Shown: positions 26,301 through 35,602, counted from the stretch's first letter. The stretch is DNA of 64,000 nucleotides from Prevotella denticola (GCF_900454835.1 NZ_UGTM01000001.1:1116501-1180500); one strand, 5' to 3'. Made by a program: numbers and translations. Notes: generated from the letters alone by a model not told the origin.

Positions 26301-27055
26301 ATCAGCTTCCCGATTAATCCGTCCAGTTTGTCCAGTTCAAGCATATTGGCCGCATCCGACAGACCGGCGTCCGGGTCGGGGTGTACCTCAAAGAAATATC
26401 CTGTCGCACCGAAGGCCTTGGCTGCCAACGCCATGGAAGGCACGAACCTGCGGTCGCCGACGGTCTTCCCGTCTCCTGCGCTCGGACGCTGCACACTGTG
26501 CGTACAGTCCATGATGACACGTGGGACAATCTCCTTCATGTCAGGGATGTTGCGGAAGTCGACTACAAGATTGTTGTAGCCGAAGCTGTTGCCGCGTTCC
26601 GTGAGCCATACCTCTCCGGCCCCGCTTTCCATGCACTTCTGTACAGGATAGCGCATATCGCGCCCGCTGAGGAACTGCGCTTTCTTTATGTTGACCGTCT
26701 TCCCCGTCCTGGCAGCAGCTACAAGCAAGTCGGTCTGCCGGCAGAGGAAAGCGGGAATCTGAATGACATCCACGACCCTGCCCACGGCCTCTGCCTGGCA
26801 GCTCTCGTGTATATCCGTCAGTAGGCGCAGCCCGTATTTCTCCTTGACGGCCTGCAGCATGGCAAGTCCTTTTTCGAGTCCAGGACCGCGAAAGGAGTGC
26901 AGGCTCGTCCGGTTCGCCTTGTCAAAGCTCGCCTTGAAGATAATGTCTATCGCATATTTCCTGTTCAGCCGCACGAGTTCAGCCGCAACAGTGTCAAGCA
27001 GTTCCGGAGTCTCGATGACACAGGGACCTGCAATGAAAATTGGTTTATCCATCAT
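26297..27055 (-). CDS. kdsA: 3-deoxy-8-phosphooctulonate synthase
   Basis: Condenses arabinose-5-P with phosphoenolpyruvate to Kdo-8-P for the LPS core. The 252-residue barrel has FIAGPCVIE, FKASFDKANRTS, SFRGPGLE, DIHE, AFLCRQTD, LTERGNSFGYNN and DCTHSVQRP. The Cys in GPCVIE (residue 12), together with the His of THS, Glu of FFEVH and Asp of GLSDAANM, are the ligands of the metal-dependent class, best known from Aquifex; the metal-independent E. coli type has Asn there. It heads the operon kdsA-kdsD-cls. Confidence 0.96.
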   Translation of the reverse strand: MMDKPIFIAGPCVIETPELLDTVAAELVRLNRKYAIDIIFKASFDKANRTSLHSFRGPGLEKGLAMLQAVKEKYGLRLLTDIHESCQAEAVGRVVDVIQIPAFLCRQTDLLVAAARTGKTVNIKKAQFLSGRDMRYPVQKCMESGAGEVWLTERGNSFGYNNLVVDFRNIPDMKEIVPRVIMDCTHSVQRPSAGDGKTVGDRRFVPSMALAAKAFGATGYFFEVHPDPDAGLSDAANMLELDKLDGLIGKLI

Positions 27056-27118
27056 ATACTTGAAATCTACAGCTCCTGTTTCGCAGCCAGCATCGAGTTT
27101 CTGCCTTCAGGAGCAATG

Positions 27119-27126
27119 CAAAGTTA
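27119..27126 (-). promoter_or_regulatory. -7 box of the kdsA operon
   Basis: Minus-strand TAACTTTG followed by CATTGC, 63 nt upstream of the kdsA start. It lies in the divergent region shared with the outer-membrane barrel gene. Confidence 0.65.
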
Positions 27127-27196
27127 TATATAATAAGGTGAACCGGCAAGAGTTTAACGTTCATTTACATCCTTGATGCAAAACTTATGGATAAAA

Positions 27197-27228
27197 TTTG
27201 GTGGTTTAACCTAAAAGTCTTTACTTTG
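27197..27228 (+). promoter_or_regulatory. Promoter of the outer-membrane barrel gene
   Basis: TTTG at 27197-27200, 20-nt spacer, TTACTTTG at 27221-27228 (one mismatch to TAnnTTTG), then CAG. The leader is about 90 nt. Confidence 0.7.
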
Positions 27229-27322
27229 CAGCCAGATAAAGAAACTTCCTTGATTGTTTTGACGGTCAGAAGTTCCATTAAGAAAGATAATATTCAGTAT
27301 TAACAATTAAAAGTTTTCTATT

Positions 27323-27874
27323 ATGAAAAAGGTTTTAATGACACTTGCAGTTGCATTCATCGCAGTTGCAGCAAACGCACAGGTTTACGTAGGTGGCAAT
27401 GTCGGCATCGGTTCTTCTAAGAGCGGTGATGCTGATGCAGTCACAACTTACAAGGTCCTCCCGGAAATCGGCTACAACATCAACCAGAACTGGGCCATCG
27501 GTACAACCGCAGGATGGGGCAAGGGCAATCCTGTCAACATCGAGGGTGAAACCCAGAACTATTTCACGGTAGAGCCTTACGTTCGTTACACTTTTGTACG
27601 CAGCAAGTACATCAATGCTTTCGTTGATGGCGGCTTCGGTTATACTCATGTCAACCATGCCCATGGCGCAGCTGCTTCCGTAAACGCATGGTCAGTAGGT
27701 GTAAAACCGGGTATCTCTGTAAACCTCAGTCCGAAGGTAAGCTTCGTAGCACACGTAGGTTTCGCCGGCTGGAAGTCTGCTAAGGCTGATGTTGATGGAG
27801 CTAAGTCAAGCGATGCCTGGGGTGTAGACCTCGACGGCAACAACGTTACATTCGGTGTCTACTACAACTTCTAA
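27323..27874 (+). CDS. Small outer-membrane beta-barrel protein
   Basis: 183 residues with a cleaved signal peptide (MKKVLMTLAVAFIAVAANA, cleavage before QVYVGG). The mature part is made of alternating hydrophobic and polar strands with Gly and aromatic residues, and ends in VTFGVYYNF, the C-terminal aromatic signature for outer-membrane insertion. It should form an eight-stranded barrel of the OmpW/outer_membrane_beta-brl type. No substrate can be inferred. It has a strong promoter and its own terminator, is monocistronic, and its codon use looks highly biased, which suggests strong expression. Confidence 0.88.
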   Translation: MKKVLMTLAVAFIAVAANAQVYVGGNVGIGSSKSGDADAVTTYKVLPEIGYNINQNWAIGTTAGWGKGNPVNIEGETQNYFTVEPYVRYTFVRSKYINAFVDGGFGYTHVNHAHGAAASVNAWSVGVKPGISVNLSPKVSFVAHVGFAGWKSAKADVDGAKSSDAWGVDLDGNNVTFGVYYNF

Positions 27875-27909
27875 AGAGCACTGTTCTGAACAAACTTAAT
27901 ATTTATAGA

Positions 27910-27948
27910 AGAGGGATGCGTCACTTAGACAGCGCATCCCTCTTTTTC
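27910..27948 (+). terminator. Terminator of the outer-membrane barrel gene
   Basis: Perfect 11-bp stem (AGAGGGATGCG / CGCATCCCTCT) followed by TTTTTC, 36 nt after the stop codon. Confidence 0.92.
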
Positions 27949-28429
27949 TTTTTCAGTCCTCCGGGGGCTTCGGCCTTCATGCTGTCGTCCGATACATTTT
28001 GTCTGGACGAGCAGCCGGAAGAAGATCAATAATGTATATTTCCCCGGCAAGATTGTAAAATTAACGGAAACACATACCCTTCCTTCACTACAGAGTGATG
28101 CCATCCTAAGCATCCGCCGAGGAGGAAAGGCATCGGACAAGTCTGACGGGAATCTGCCGCATTTGCAAACCGCTCACAGACAGGCAGGTAACACGTCCGT
28201 GCGAGAAGGTGCTTAGTTGCATCGCAAACAGGCCTCAACAGGCTTGCAAGTAAGCACTGTTTGGAACGCAATCAGGCGTTAGTAAGAACCCAGGAAACGG
28301 CCTGTCACGATTCCGGTGTCTGTTTTCCGTTCGGGGAAAGCTCCTGCAACAGGATATGACAGGATGTTTCCCGTCCAGAATGTAAAGTTATTTTCCAATC
28401 CGGACATTCCTCCCTGATGTGGCTTTTGA
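27949..28429. other. Gene-free stretch with a short dispersed repeat
   Basis: About 480 bp with no credible gene on either strand. A dispersed repeat occupies 28203-28285. The rest holds only weak dyads. Confidence 0.6.
28203..28285 (+). repeat. Dispersed ~80-bp repeat, copy 1
   Basis: Aligns with the reverse complement of 63732-63815. Shared blocks are AAGGTGCTTAGTTGC, GCAAACAGGC, TAAGCACTG and CAGGCGTTAGT. The arms GTGCTTA and TAAGCAC inside it form an inverted repeat enclosing about 40 nt. Confidence 0.8.
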
Positions 28430-30793
28430 TCAGTCTCCCTGCTGATGCCTGAGTGTGATTTCACGCTGCGGGAATGGAATCTCGATGCCGTTTCTGTTCA
28501 GGGTATCATAGATACATTCCATGATGACACTGTCGTCGGTTCCCTGTGTAAGCACATTCACCCATACAAGAATCTTCAACGTGATACAGCTGTCATCGAA
28601 GCTCTTGAGCAGTACATTGACCGGTTTCTTCTCGTAAGTGATTCCCAGAGCCGTAATGGCATCGATGAGCAGGGCTTTTACTTCCTTGATGTTGCTGCCG
28701 TATGCCACGCCCACTTCCAGGATGTCCAGTTCGTAGCCATGGTTCTTCGTCATGTTCTTGTAGTTCTTGGTGAAGAGCTGGGAGTTCTGGAAGGCGATGA
28801 TCGAACCGTCGAGCGCCTCAATCAAGGTTGAAGTATAGCTGATGGAACTGACACGTCCCCGCACGCCTTCGCAGATGATGTAGTCGCCGATCTTGATGCG
28901 TCCCGTCATGAGAGAGATGCCGTAATAGATGTTCTCGAGAATATCTTTCATGGCAAAACCAATACCCGTCGACAGACCGCCCGTCACGACAACCAGCCAT
29001 GTGTTGCTGATTTTGAAGACACTGAGGGTCGTCAGCAGCCATGCCCCCCAGACGACTACCTGCAGGACATTGATGTACATTGTTCCCCGGGCTGCCGCCG
29101 TGGAGGGGTCACTTCTCTGGAGGTACAGCTTGATGGCATCCCGGACTGTCTGGTTCAGGTAGTTGAAGACGAACCACAGAATGGTTACCAGGGCTATCGA
29201 GTAAATGCTGATTCTGAACTTGTCGGAATTGATGAAGTCTGTCCGGAACAGTTTCCAGGTCAGGTCGCTGAGGTTGAAGACGTCAGTAGCCCAGTAGACA
29301 GCGAGGATGAACGATATGACCAATGCAGTCGGGATGAGGACGGCATCGACGAAACGGATGAGCCATATTCTGCCGACAGGCATGTTCTTTACCGGATGTC
29401 TCTTCTTGTACTGGTCCAGATAATCGTGGAAGAAAGCGATTGTCAGTATGCAAGCCAGCTGCATTGACCACCAGATGATGCCCTGCACCGCCAGCATCGT
29501 GTAGCCGATCCATGAACTTACAAGGGAGAACATGAATACGAACAGCGAGAAGTAGGCCAGATTGAGGTCGTAACGCGGAACCAGTCCGTGATATTTGCAG
29601 ATCATCCTTGTCTGCCACAGCGCATTGACAAGCAGCAAGGGCGGAAACAGCAGCGTCACGATGGAGCCGGGCAGCATGACGATGCGGAAAGTGATGACCG
29701 TGAAAGCCACGACGATTAGCGGATAGTAAATGCGATAGGTGTTATGTGTCTGCGACCCGTCCACACGCAGGAGCAGGGAGGCGAAGATGACGGCCAGCAT
29801 CCAGGTGTATTCCAGGAGCAGGCTGCAGGCCATGTGGACGAAGTTGGAAGGCGACAGCAGACGGATGATGACCAGGATGATGCTGAATGTGACGACGGAG
29901 GCGAGCATGATGATGCAGGTGCGTTTGGCAAGGAAGGCATGGCTTTTCTGCTCGAAACGGTCGGTCTTCATCACCTTCGTGACCAGAAAACGGATGCTCA
30001 TGTAATTGATGAAGATGGCAATCAGGCCGTATACGAGTATCATGCTGAAGAGCGTGATGATCCATCTCACATCCCACTGCGACCTCACGACGCTCTGCGG
30101 CGTGTATTTCTCGGAGAGCGAGGAGTTCATGTGGCTGATACGGTAGGGTGCCGTCTTGAGAAACTTTATATAGTTGTCACTCCCGTTTGCGAAAATGCTT
30201 GCCTGGATTTCCTCGTATCTCTGCTGTGCGTAAGTATCGAGCGCCTGCAGCTGATGACGGTTGTATTCATAGTACTGGATGTATTCCTGATAGGAATCGT
30301 TGCGCTCTTTCAGCATACGACGGATGCTTACGGCAAGGGTAAGACAGACATTGCGGTCGGTCTTCATCCGTGCGGTAAGTCCGAAGGTGTACATCGTGCT
30401 GAGCACGTTGATGAGCGAATCATAGCGTGCAATCTCCTCATTGCTCTCCGTGATGAGGTCGTGGAACGGGCGGGTACGGTTCTGGAAGTCCTTCCACAGC
30501 TCCGTTGCCTGCTGGCATGCGTAGGTGAGGTCGAAGATGTTGTCGGCTTTCTGAGAATAGAGCATCAGTGACACCTGTGCCGACTTGTCGCCGATTTCCT
30601 TCAGCTGGTTCATCACCTGCTCGTTCACGTACTTCGACTTGTTGAGCTGTTTCGTCTGTTCAAGATGCTGCGTGATCAGTTCGTGCCGAAGCACGGAGAG
30701 AGAATTCTTCAGCGAATCTTCCTGCAGGACGGCACGTGCCGGAAGCGTGAGGAGGAGCAGCGAAAGGGTGATAAAGAATAGCTTTCTGCACAT
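28430..30793 (-). CDS. MscS-family mechanosensitive channel with large periplasmic domain
   Basis: 787 residues from the ATG at 30793, which directly starts a signal peptide (CRKLFFITLSLLLLTLPARA); the frame upstream carries no signal and lies near the promoter. A helical periplasmic region (about 25-235) is followed by many membrane helices. The MscS core at about residues 575-665 has the pore-lining Gly-rich helix and SFVGLGAF-type sequence in the form STGIGFAMKDILENIYYG, then the beta domain GDYIICEGVRGRVSSIS. A C-terminal alpha/beta domain ends the protein. Its size and layout resemble MscK/YbdG-like large channels, which release solutes on hypo-osmotic shock. Monocistronic. Confidence 0.9.
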   Translation of the reverse strand: MCRKLFFITLSLLLLTLPARAVLQEDSLKNSLSVLRHELITQHLEQTKQLNKSKYVNEQVMNQLKEIGDKSAQVSLMLYSQKADNIFDLTYACQQATELWKDFQNRTRPFHDLITESNEEIARYDSLINVLSTMYTFGLTARMKTDRNVCLTLAVSIRRMLKERNDSYQEYIQYYEYNRHQLQALDTYAQQRYEEIQASIFANGSDNYIKFLKTAPYRISHMNSSLSEKYTPQSVVRSQWDVRWIITLFSMILVYGLIAIFINYMSIRFLVTKVMKTDRFEQKSHAFLAKRTCIIMLASVVTFSIILVIIRLLSPSNFVHMACSLLLEYTWMLAVIFASLLLRVDGSQTHNTYRIYYPLIVVAFTVITFRIVMLPGSIVTLLFPPLLLVNALWQTRMICKYHGLVPRYDLNLAYFSLFVFMFSLVSSWIGYTMLAVQGIIWWSMQLACILTIAFFHDYLDQYKKRHPVKNMPVGRIWLIRFVDAVLIPTALVISFILAVYWATDVFNLSDLTWKLFRTDFINSDKFRISIYSIALVTILWFVFNYLNQTVRDAIKLYLQRSDPSTAAARGTMYINVLQVVVWGAWLLTTLSVFKISNTWLVVVTGGLSTGIGFAMKDILENIYYGISLMTGRIKIGDYIICEGVRGRVSSISYTSTLIEALDGSIIAFQNSQLFTKNYKNMTKNHGYELDILEVGVAYGSNIKEVKALLIDAITALGITYEKKPVNVLLKSFDDSCITLKILVWVNVLTQGTDDSVIMECIYDTLNRNGIEIPFPQREITLRHQQGD

Positions 30794-30948
30794 ATCTGTT
30801 TTATTGAGAAGATGACTCTTGCAGGTCAAGGTGTTCTGCATGGACAGTTTACGAATATCCATACAGTCCCGTCCGGCCGACGGACTGCCAGGGAACACGC
30901 CCCGGCATCCGGGCCACGGTCACCTCATTCCTGGTTTCTTAATGCGTA

Positions 30949-30956
30949 CAAAGGTA
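30949..30956 (-). promoter_or_regulatory. -7 box of the MscS-like gene
   Basis: Minus-strand TACCTTTG followed by TAC. It lies 155 nt ahead of the chosen start. Confidence 0.55.
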
Positions 30957-31052
30957 CGGAAAGTTTGTCGTTTAGAATTGAAAAAGAGAGGAAAGGTAGA
31001 GCCGCAAACGGTTTTTATGGCCTGACAAGGCCTGTAAACGAATAAAAATGTG

Positions 31053-31060
31053 TAAGTTTG
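31053..31060 (+). promoter_or_regulatory. -7 box of the BadF-like kinase gene
   Basis: TAAGTTTG followed by CAC, 17 nt ahead of the ATG at 31078. Its position inside the longer ORF argues against the upstream ATG at 31048. Confidence 0.65.
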
Positions 31061-31077
31061 CACGAAAAAAGAAAAAT

Positions 31078-31968
31078 ATGATATTGATTGCAGACAGTGG
31101 CGGATCCAAGACAGACTGGGCATTGGCCGGACGGACGAACGATAACAACAGGTGCGTCCTGAAGGTCCGTACACAGGGACTGAATCCGTTTCACCAGCCG
31201 AAGCATGTCATTCTGAAGATACTGGAAGAAGAACTGAAACCGGCACTGCAAAGAGCTGTAAATCAGGACAGGACCTTCCGGGGAGAAACAGACACGGACG
31301 GGAGGGTATCGCAGATTGCTTTTTATGGGGCTGGCTGCACGGAAAGCCTTGCACCTATTGTCAGCGAGGCACTTGCAGCAGCCTTCCCCACAGCAGAAGT
31401 CATGGTTGACAGAGACCTGCTGGGTGCAGCCCATGCCGTATGCGGCAGTGAAGCGGGTATCGCCTGCATTCTGGGAACAGGTGCCAACAGCTGTCTGTAT
31501 GACGGCGGACGGATTGTGGCGAATGTGCCCCCCCTGGGGTATGTCCTGGGCGACGAAGGCAGCGGGGCGGTATTGGGCAGGCTGTTCCTCAACGGCATCT
31601 TCAAAGGCGATCTCCCGGCAGAGCTGCGTGAGAAATATCTGTCGTGGAGCGGTCTGACCTATGCCGGAATCATAGACAGCGTCTATCGGCAGCCGCTGGC
31701 CAACCGCTTTCTGGCCGGTATAGCAAAGTTTGTAAAGGACAATCTGCAATACACTGATTTAGAACGTCTGGTAAGCCGGAACTTTGATGATTTCTTTCAG
31801 AAGAATGTCATGAAGTATTCCGCTTCTCCCATCCGTGCGGTATCTGCCGTGGGAGGCATTGCCGCCGCCTTCGAACAGCAGTTGAGGGAGAGTGCCCGAC
31901 GGTTTGACTATGAGGTGGGAAAGATAATTGCCGCCCCCATAGACGGCCTGATAGAATACTACACGTAG
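31078..31968 (+). CDS. BadF/BadG-type ATPase, N-acetylglucosamine-kinase-like
   Basis: 296 residues of the ASKHA (actin-like ATPase) fold. Phosphate-1 motif ILIADSGGSKTDWAL at the N terminus, ACILGTGANSCLYDG as phosphate-2, GYVLGDEGSGAVLGR, and the adenosine motif SAVGGIAAAF near 270. The family includes N-acetylglucosamine and N-acetylmuramic kinases used in amino-sugar and wall recycling, as well as radical-enzyme activators. No radical-enzyme partner is nearby and the Cys-rich cluster of activators is missing, so a sugar-kinase role is more likely, though not certain. It is followed after 40 nt by a MATE exporter. Confidence 0.8.
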   Translation: MILIADSGGSKTDWALAGRTNDNNRCVLKVRTQGLNPFHQPKHVILKILEEELKPALQRAVNQDRTFRGETDTDGRVSQIAFYGAGCTESLAPIVSEALAAAFPTAEVMVDRDLLGAAHAVCGSEAGIACILGTGANSCLYDGGRIVANVPPLGYVLGDEGSGAVLGRLFLNGIFKGDLPAELREKYLSWSGLTYAGIIDSVYRQPLANRFLAGIAKFVKDNLQYTDLERLVSRNFDDFFQKNVMKYSASPIRAVSAVGGIAAAFEQQLRESARRFDYEVGKIIAAPIDGLIEYYT

Positions 31969-32008
31969 CAGATTTGCATAGAGAAAAGACAGAAGGTAAA
32001 AGAAGACA

Positions 32009-33373
32009 ATGCACGGACATACAGACAACTATACTTTCCTGACACAAGGTCCGATACACCGTGTGATCATCACCATGGCAATACCGACCATCATCTCGAT
32101 GCTGGTGACGGGACTGTACAATCTTGCGGACACATTCTTTGTCGGCAAGATTGATACACAGGCGACGGCAGCAGTAGGAATCGTCTTCTCCATGATGTTC
32201 TTCGTGCAGGCCATGGGGTTCTTTTTCGGTCATGGGTCTGGGAATTATATCTCACGTGAGCTGGGCGCACGCCGGCATGGCAATGCGGTCAAGATGGCTT
32301 CGACGGGGTTCTTCAGTTCGTTCTTCTTCGGACTGGCAATCCTTGTCCTGGGCGAAATCTTCCTCACGCCGCTCTCTGTGATGCTCGGGAGCACGCCTAC
32401 CATCCTCCCTTATACGGAGGACTATATGCGCATCATTCTCCTTGGCGCGCCCTTCTTGACCTCCTCCCTTACGCTGAACAACCAGATGCGTCTGCAGGGA
32501 AATGCCAACCTCGCCATGTATGGAATCGTGACCGGAGCCGTACTGAATGTCCTGCTCGACCCGTTCCTCATCTTCACCTGTAGAATGGGGGTCAGCGGAG
32601 CTGCCTGGGCTACGGTCATCGGACAGGCAGTATCATTTGCCATACTCTTCCTGATGACACGACGAGGAGAAAACATAGCCATCCATTTCCGTAACTTCTC
32701 ACCTTCCCGGCAGGCTTACAAAGAAATCTTCTATGGAGGAAGTCCGTCGCTCATGCGGCAGGGGCTGGCCTGTGTGGCGACAATGTCGCTGAATGTCGCT
32801 GCCGGCGTGTATGGCGATTCTGCCATTGCGGCAATGAGCATTGTGGGGCGCATCGCCATGCTGTCTTTTGCCGCCGTCATCGGTCTGGGGCAGGGATTCC
32901 AGCCAGTCTGCGGCTTCTGTTATGGTGCCGGACTGTATGACAGGCTGAAAGAAGCTTATAAGTTCACCGTAGCCATCGGAACAGCCTTCCTGATAATCCT
33001 TGCCGTTGTCGGCTGGATTATCAGCGGGTCGCTCATCGGAGTCTTCCGTGACGACCCGGAGGTGATAGCCGTCGGCTCCGTAGCACTGCGCTGGCAACTA
33101 TGCACCTTCCCTCTCAATGCGTTTATCCTCGCAAGCAATATGCTTGCACAGACCTGCCGCAAGCCCTGGAGGGCAAACACGCTGGCAGCTGCCCGGCAGG
33201 GCCTGTTCTTTATTCCGCTCATCTTTCTACTCCCCTCTTGCTACGGACTGACGGGGGTAGAGATGTGTCAGGCGGTCAGTGACGTGTGTTCGTTTGCGCT
33301 GACGCTGCCCATCATCATCTATACTTTCCGCGAGTTCACGCGTGAGGCTGCCGAAAGAAAGGAGGCAGCATGA
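32009..33373 (+). CDS. MATE-family efflux transporter
   Basis: 454 residues with twelve predicted membrane helices in two related halves, the MATE layout. Typical elements: AIPTIISMLVTGLYNLADTFFVG in helix 1, GHGSGNYISRELGA, and the second-half counterpart with GLGQGFQPVCGFCYGAG. Members exchange Na+ or H+ for cationic drugs or metabolites. The substrate is unknown. The stop codon overlaps the start of an HMA-AraC regulator by 4 nt, so the two are coupled and the regulator may sense a substrate. Confidence 0.92.
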   Translation: MHGHTDNYTFLTQGPIHRVIITMAIPTIISMLVTGLYNLADTFFVGKIDTQATAAVGIVFSMMFFVQAMGFFFGHGSGNYISRELGARRHGNAVKMASTGFFSSFFFGLAILVLGEIFLTPLSVMLGSTPTILPYTEDYMRIILLGAPFLTSSLTLNNQMRLQGNANLAMYGIVTGAVLNVLLDPFLIFTCRMGVSGAAWATVIGQAVSFAILFLMTRRGENIAIHFRNFSPSRQAYKEIFYGGSPSLMRQGLACVATMSLNVAAGVYGDSAIAAMSIVGRIAMLSFAAVIGLGQGFQPVCGFCYGAGLYDRLKEAYKFTVAIGTAFLIILAVVGWIISGSLIGVFRDDPEVIAVGSVALRWQLCTFPLNAFILASNMLAQTCRKPWRANTLAAARQGLFFIPLIFLLPSCYGLTGVEMCQAVSDVCSFALTLPIIIYTFREFTREAAERKEAA

Positions 33374-33933
33374 ACACCTTGCATATAAAGAACATGGTCT
33401 GTGACCGCTGCAAGATGGCTGTCAGGCAGACACTGCAGCACGTGGGGCTTCATGCCCTGAAGGTTGATTTAGGTGAGGTTACCCTTGAGGAGAGTCCGTC
33501 GCCCGACCAGCTGGCAGCGCTCCGTGAAGAGCTGGAACAGATCGGCTTCAAGCTCCTTGATGATCGGCGGCAGCAGACGGTAGACCTTGTCAAGTCGGCA
33601 CTCATCAAGCGGGTTCTTTATCAGAAAGAGACTCCAGTGACAACGATCAGCGATTATCTCTCGCAGGAGCTGCACCAGGACTACAGCGCACTGTCCAAGC
33701 TCTTCTCGGAGACTGAGGGTAAAAGCATAGAACGCTATTTCATAGAACTGCGCATTGAACGGGTGAAAGAGCTTATCTGCTATGATGAGCTGACCCTCAC
33801 GCAGATAGCCCTGCGTATGCATTATTCTTCCGTAGCCTATCTTTCCAGTCAGTTCAAATCGGTAACAGGGCTGACACCGTCGCAGTTCAAGGCCGCCGAA
33901 GGCAACCGCCGCAAGGCACTGGACAGACTTTAG
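33370..33933 (+). CDS. AraC-type regulator with N-terminal HMA-like metal-binding domain
   Basis: 187 residues. The first 65 or so form a ferredoxin-like HMA domain with the CxxC site NMVCDRCKMAV at about residues 8-18. A linker leads to an AraC DNA-binding domain (about 85-180), where RIERVKELI and LTLTQIALRMHYSSVAYLSSQFKSVTG are the two helix-turn-helix regions. The CxxC suggests metal (copper or similar) or thiol sensing. Translation is coupled to the MATE gene by a 4-nt ATGA overlap, unusual for a dedicated regulator and its target. Confidence 0.85.
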   Translation: MNTLHIKNMVCDRCKMAVRQTLQHVGLHALKVDLGEVTLEESPSPDQLAALREELEQIGFKLLDDRRQQTVDLVKSALIKRVLYQKETPVTTISDYLSQELHQDYSALSKLFSETEGKSIERYFIELRIERVKELICYDELTLTQIALRMHYSSVAYLSSQFKSVTGLTPSQFKAAEGNRRKALDRL

Positions 33934-34067
33934 AAATGGCCGGAAGGGGTCTGGAAGCCATACGGGGCAGCAAAAACTTCAACGCATCGGCTTCTTCCGC
34001 CATCTCTCCGACTTTCCTGATTTACCGGACATTTTCGATGACAACAAATAAAAATATGAATGAAATC

Positions 34068-34099
34068 CTTGGCAAATCAGAGATTAAATGGTAACTTTG
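34068..34099 (+). promoter_or_regulatory. Promoter of the infC operon
   Basis: CTTG at 34068-34071 (one base off TTTG), 20-nt spacer, TAACTTTG at 34092-34099, followed by CAC. Confidence 0.7.
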
Positions 34100-34136
34100 C
34101 ACTCGTTTAGCAAAATCAGACATTTAAAATAGTTGG

Positions 34137-34817
34137 ATGAAGAATGACAGAATGAAATTCAAGTACCGCGTGAACGAGCAGATTCGCGTTCGGGAAGTAC
34201 GTGTGGTAAGCGACAACGGGGCCGAAGTGATGCCTACAAGGAAGGCGTTGGATCTGGCTCATAAAGAAGGAGTTGACCTTGTGGAGATTTCTCCTAACGC
34301 ACAGCCACCGGTTTGTCGTATCATCGACTATTCCAAGTTCCTCTACCAGCAGAAGAAGCATCAGAAGGAATTGAAACAGAAGCAGGTAAAGCAGGAAGTA
34401 AAGGAGATACGCTTTGGTCCGCAGACTGACGAGCACGACTACAACTTCAAGCTCAAGCATGCACAGGAGTTCCTCAATGCAGGCAACAAGGTGCGTGCAT
34501 ACGTCTTCTTCCGTGGCCGTTCCATTCTCTTCAAGGAACAGGGCGAAGTGCTGCTGCTTCGCTTTGCCAATGACCTTGAGGAACTTGCAAAGGTTGAGCA
34601 GCTGCCGAAGCTCGAAGGCAAGAAGATGTTTCTCTATCTTGCCCCGAAGAAGGCCGGTGTCGCCAAGAAGAGCCAGCAGAAACGTGACCGTGAGGAGGCA
34701 GAGGCCGGTGCAAAGAATGCCGTCGAGGCTGCTCCCGAGGAGAAAAAAGCAGAGGGAGGATTGTTCGCCAATGCAAAGAACGGTGCTGATGCGCTGAAGA
34801 AACTGAATATTGACTAA
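34137..34817 (+). CDS. infC: Translation initiation factor IF-3
   Basis: Binds the 30S subunit and controls start-codon and initiator-tRNA selection. The N-terminal domain ([18 protein letters not shown]) and linker helix ([23 protein letters not shown]) lead into the C-terminal domain with [15 protein letters not shown]. At 226 residues it exceeds E. coli IF-3 (180) through a charged Lys/Ala/Glu-rich tail after about residue 175, common in Bacteroidota. It starts with ATG, unlike the AUU of E. coli, so the AUU-based autoregulation does not apply. An in-frame ATG six codons on is a minor alternative. Confidence 0.96.
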   Translation: MKNDRMKFKYRVNEQIRVREVRVVSDNGAEVMPTRKALDLAHKEGVDLVEISPNAQPPVCRIIDYSKFLYQQKKHQKELKQKQVKQEVKEIRFGPQTDEHDYNFKLKHAQEFLNAGNKVRAYVFFRGRSILFKEQGEVLLLRFANDLEELAKVEQLPKLEGKKMFLYLAPKKAGVAKKSQQKRDREEAEAGAKNAVEAAPEEKKAEGGLFANAKNGADALKKLNID

Positions 34818-34932
34818 TGCTCATCGAGACTCCATCCGGCAGGAGGGAGCGAAATGGGCGGCCTGTGCGTAACGTCCTGGTATATACGTTGCCACAGATG
34901 ATGAATAAATAACAATTTAAAAATTAACAAAA

Positions 34933-35130
34933 ATGCCAAAACAGAAGACAAATTCCGGCGCAAAGAAGAGATTCACATTCACCGGTACTGGTAAGATCAA
35001 ACGTCATCATGCTTACCACAGTCACATTCTGACTAAGAAGACAAAGAAACAGAAGAGAAATCTTGTTCACCAGACGCTCGTGGATGGTAGCAACCTGAAG
35101 CAGGTACGCGACCTGCTCAAACTCCGTTAA
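34933..35130 (+). CDS. rpmI: 50S ribosomal protein L35
   Basis: 65 residues, basic, with the L35 signature [20 protein letters not shown] and the [19 protein letters not shown] core. Structural protein of the large subunit. It lies 115 nt after infC and 37 nt before rplT, the standard IF-3/L35/L20 operon. A possible L20-responsive leader would lie in the 34818-34932 gap, but no pseudoknot could be recognised by eye. Confidence 0.97.
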   Translation: MPKQKTNSGAKKRFTFTGTGKIKRHHAYHSHILTKKTKKQKRNLVHQTLVDGSNLKQVRDLLKLR

Positions 35131-35167
35131 TTCATTAGTCAAACAACATTAAAAGGAAAGAAAAACT

Positions 35168-35512
35168 ATGCCAAGATCAGTCAATCATGTTGCTTCCAAA
35201 GCAAAGAGAACAAGAATTCTGAAGAAGACCAAGGGTTACTACGGTGCCCGCAAGAATGTCTGGACGGTAGCAAAGAACACCTATGAAAAAGGTTTGACTT
35301 ATGCTTATCGTGATCGCCGTAACAAGAAACGCAACTTCCGCGCACTGTGGATTCAGCGTATCAATGCCGCTGCTCGTCTCTATGACATGAGCTACAGCCA
35401 GCTGATGGGTGCGCTGCACAAGGCAGGCATCGAAATCAACCGTAAGGTGCTTGCAGACCTTGCTGTCAACAATCAGGAGGCTTTCAAAGCCATTGTTGAC
35501 AAGGTGAAATAA
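35168..35512 (+). CDS. rplT: 50S ribosomal protein L20
   Basis: 114 residues, starting [25 protein letters not shown], with the RNA-binding basic helix and the globular end [19 protein letters not shown]. Needed for early assembly of the large subunit, and in other bacteria a repressor of its own operon. Last gene of infC-rpmI-rplT, followed by a strong terminator. Confidence 0.98.
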   Translation: MPRSVNHVASKAKRTRILKKTKGYYGARKNVWTVAKNTYEKGLTYAYRDRRNKKRNFRALWIQRINAAARLYDMSYSQLMGALHKAGIEINRKVLADLAVNNQEAFKAIVDKVK

Positions 35513-35561
35513 ATCACGAGACGAAAGATACTCACACTACAGGTGAGTTCCGCCATAACAC

Positions 35562-35602
35562 AAAAGAGCTGTCGCCCCCCTTTCCGGGCAACAGCTCTTT
35601 TT
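35562..35602 (+). terminator. Terminator of the infC-rpmI-rplT operon
   Basis: AAAGAGCTGT and ACAGCTCTTT pair, with inner GCCC/GGGC, followed by a T run. It lies about 50 nt after rplT. Confidence 0.92.

Noticed and set aside
25347..26579. 410-codon plus-strand ORF spanning kdsD and kdsA
   Set aside because: Antisense to two clearly functional enzymes, Arg/His-rich and without domain features.
29744..30571. 275-codon plus-strand ORF antisense to the MscS-like gene
   Set aside because: Low-complexity Asp/Glu/His-rich translation opposite membrane helices; a shadow.
34818..34932. L20-responsive leader or riboswitch between infC and rpmI
   Set aside because: The gap is suitably placed, but no defined pseudoknot or mimic of the L20 site could be recognised by eye.
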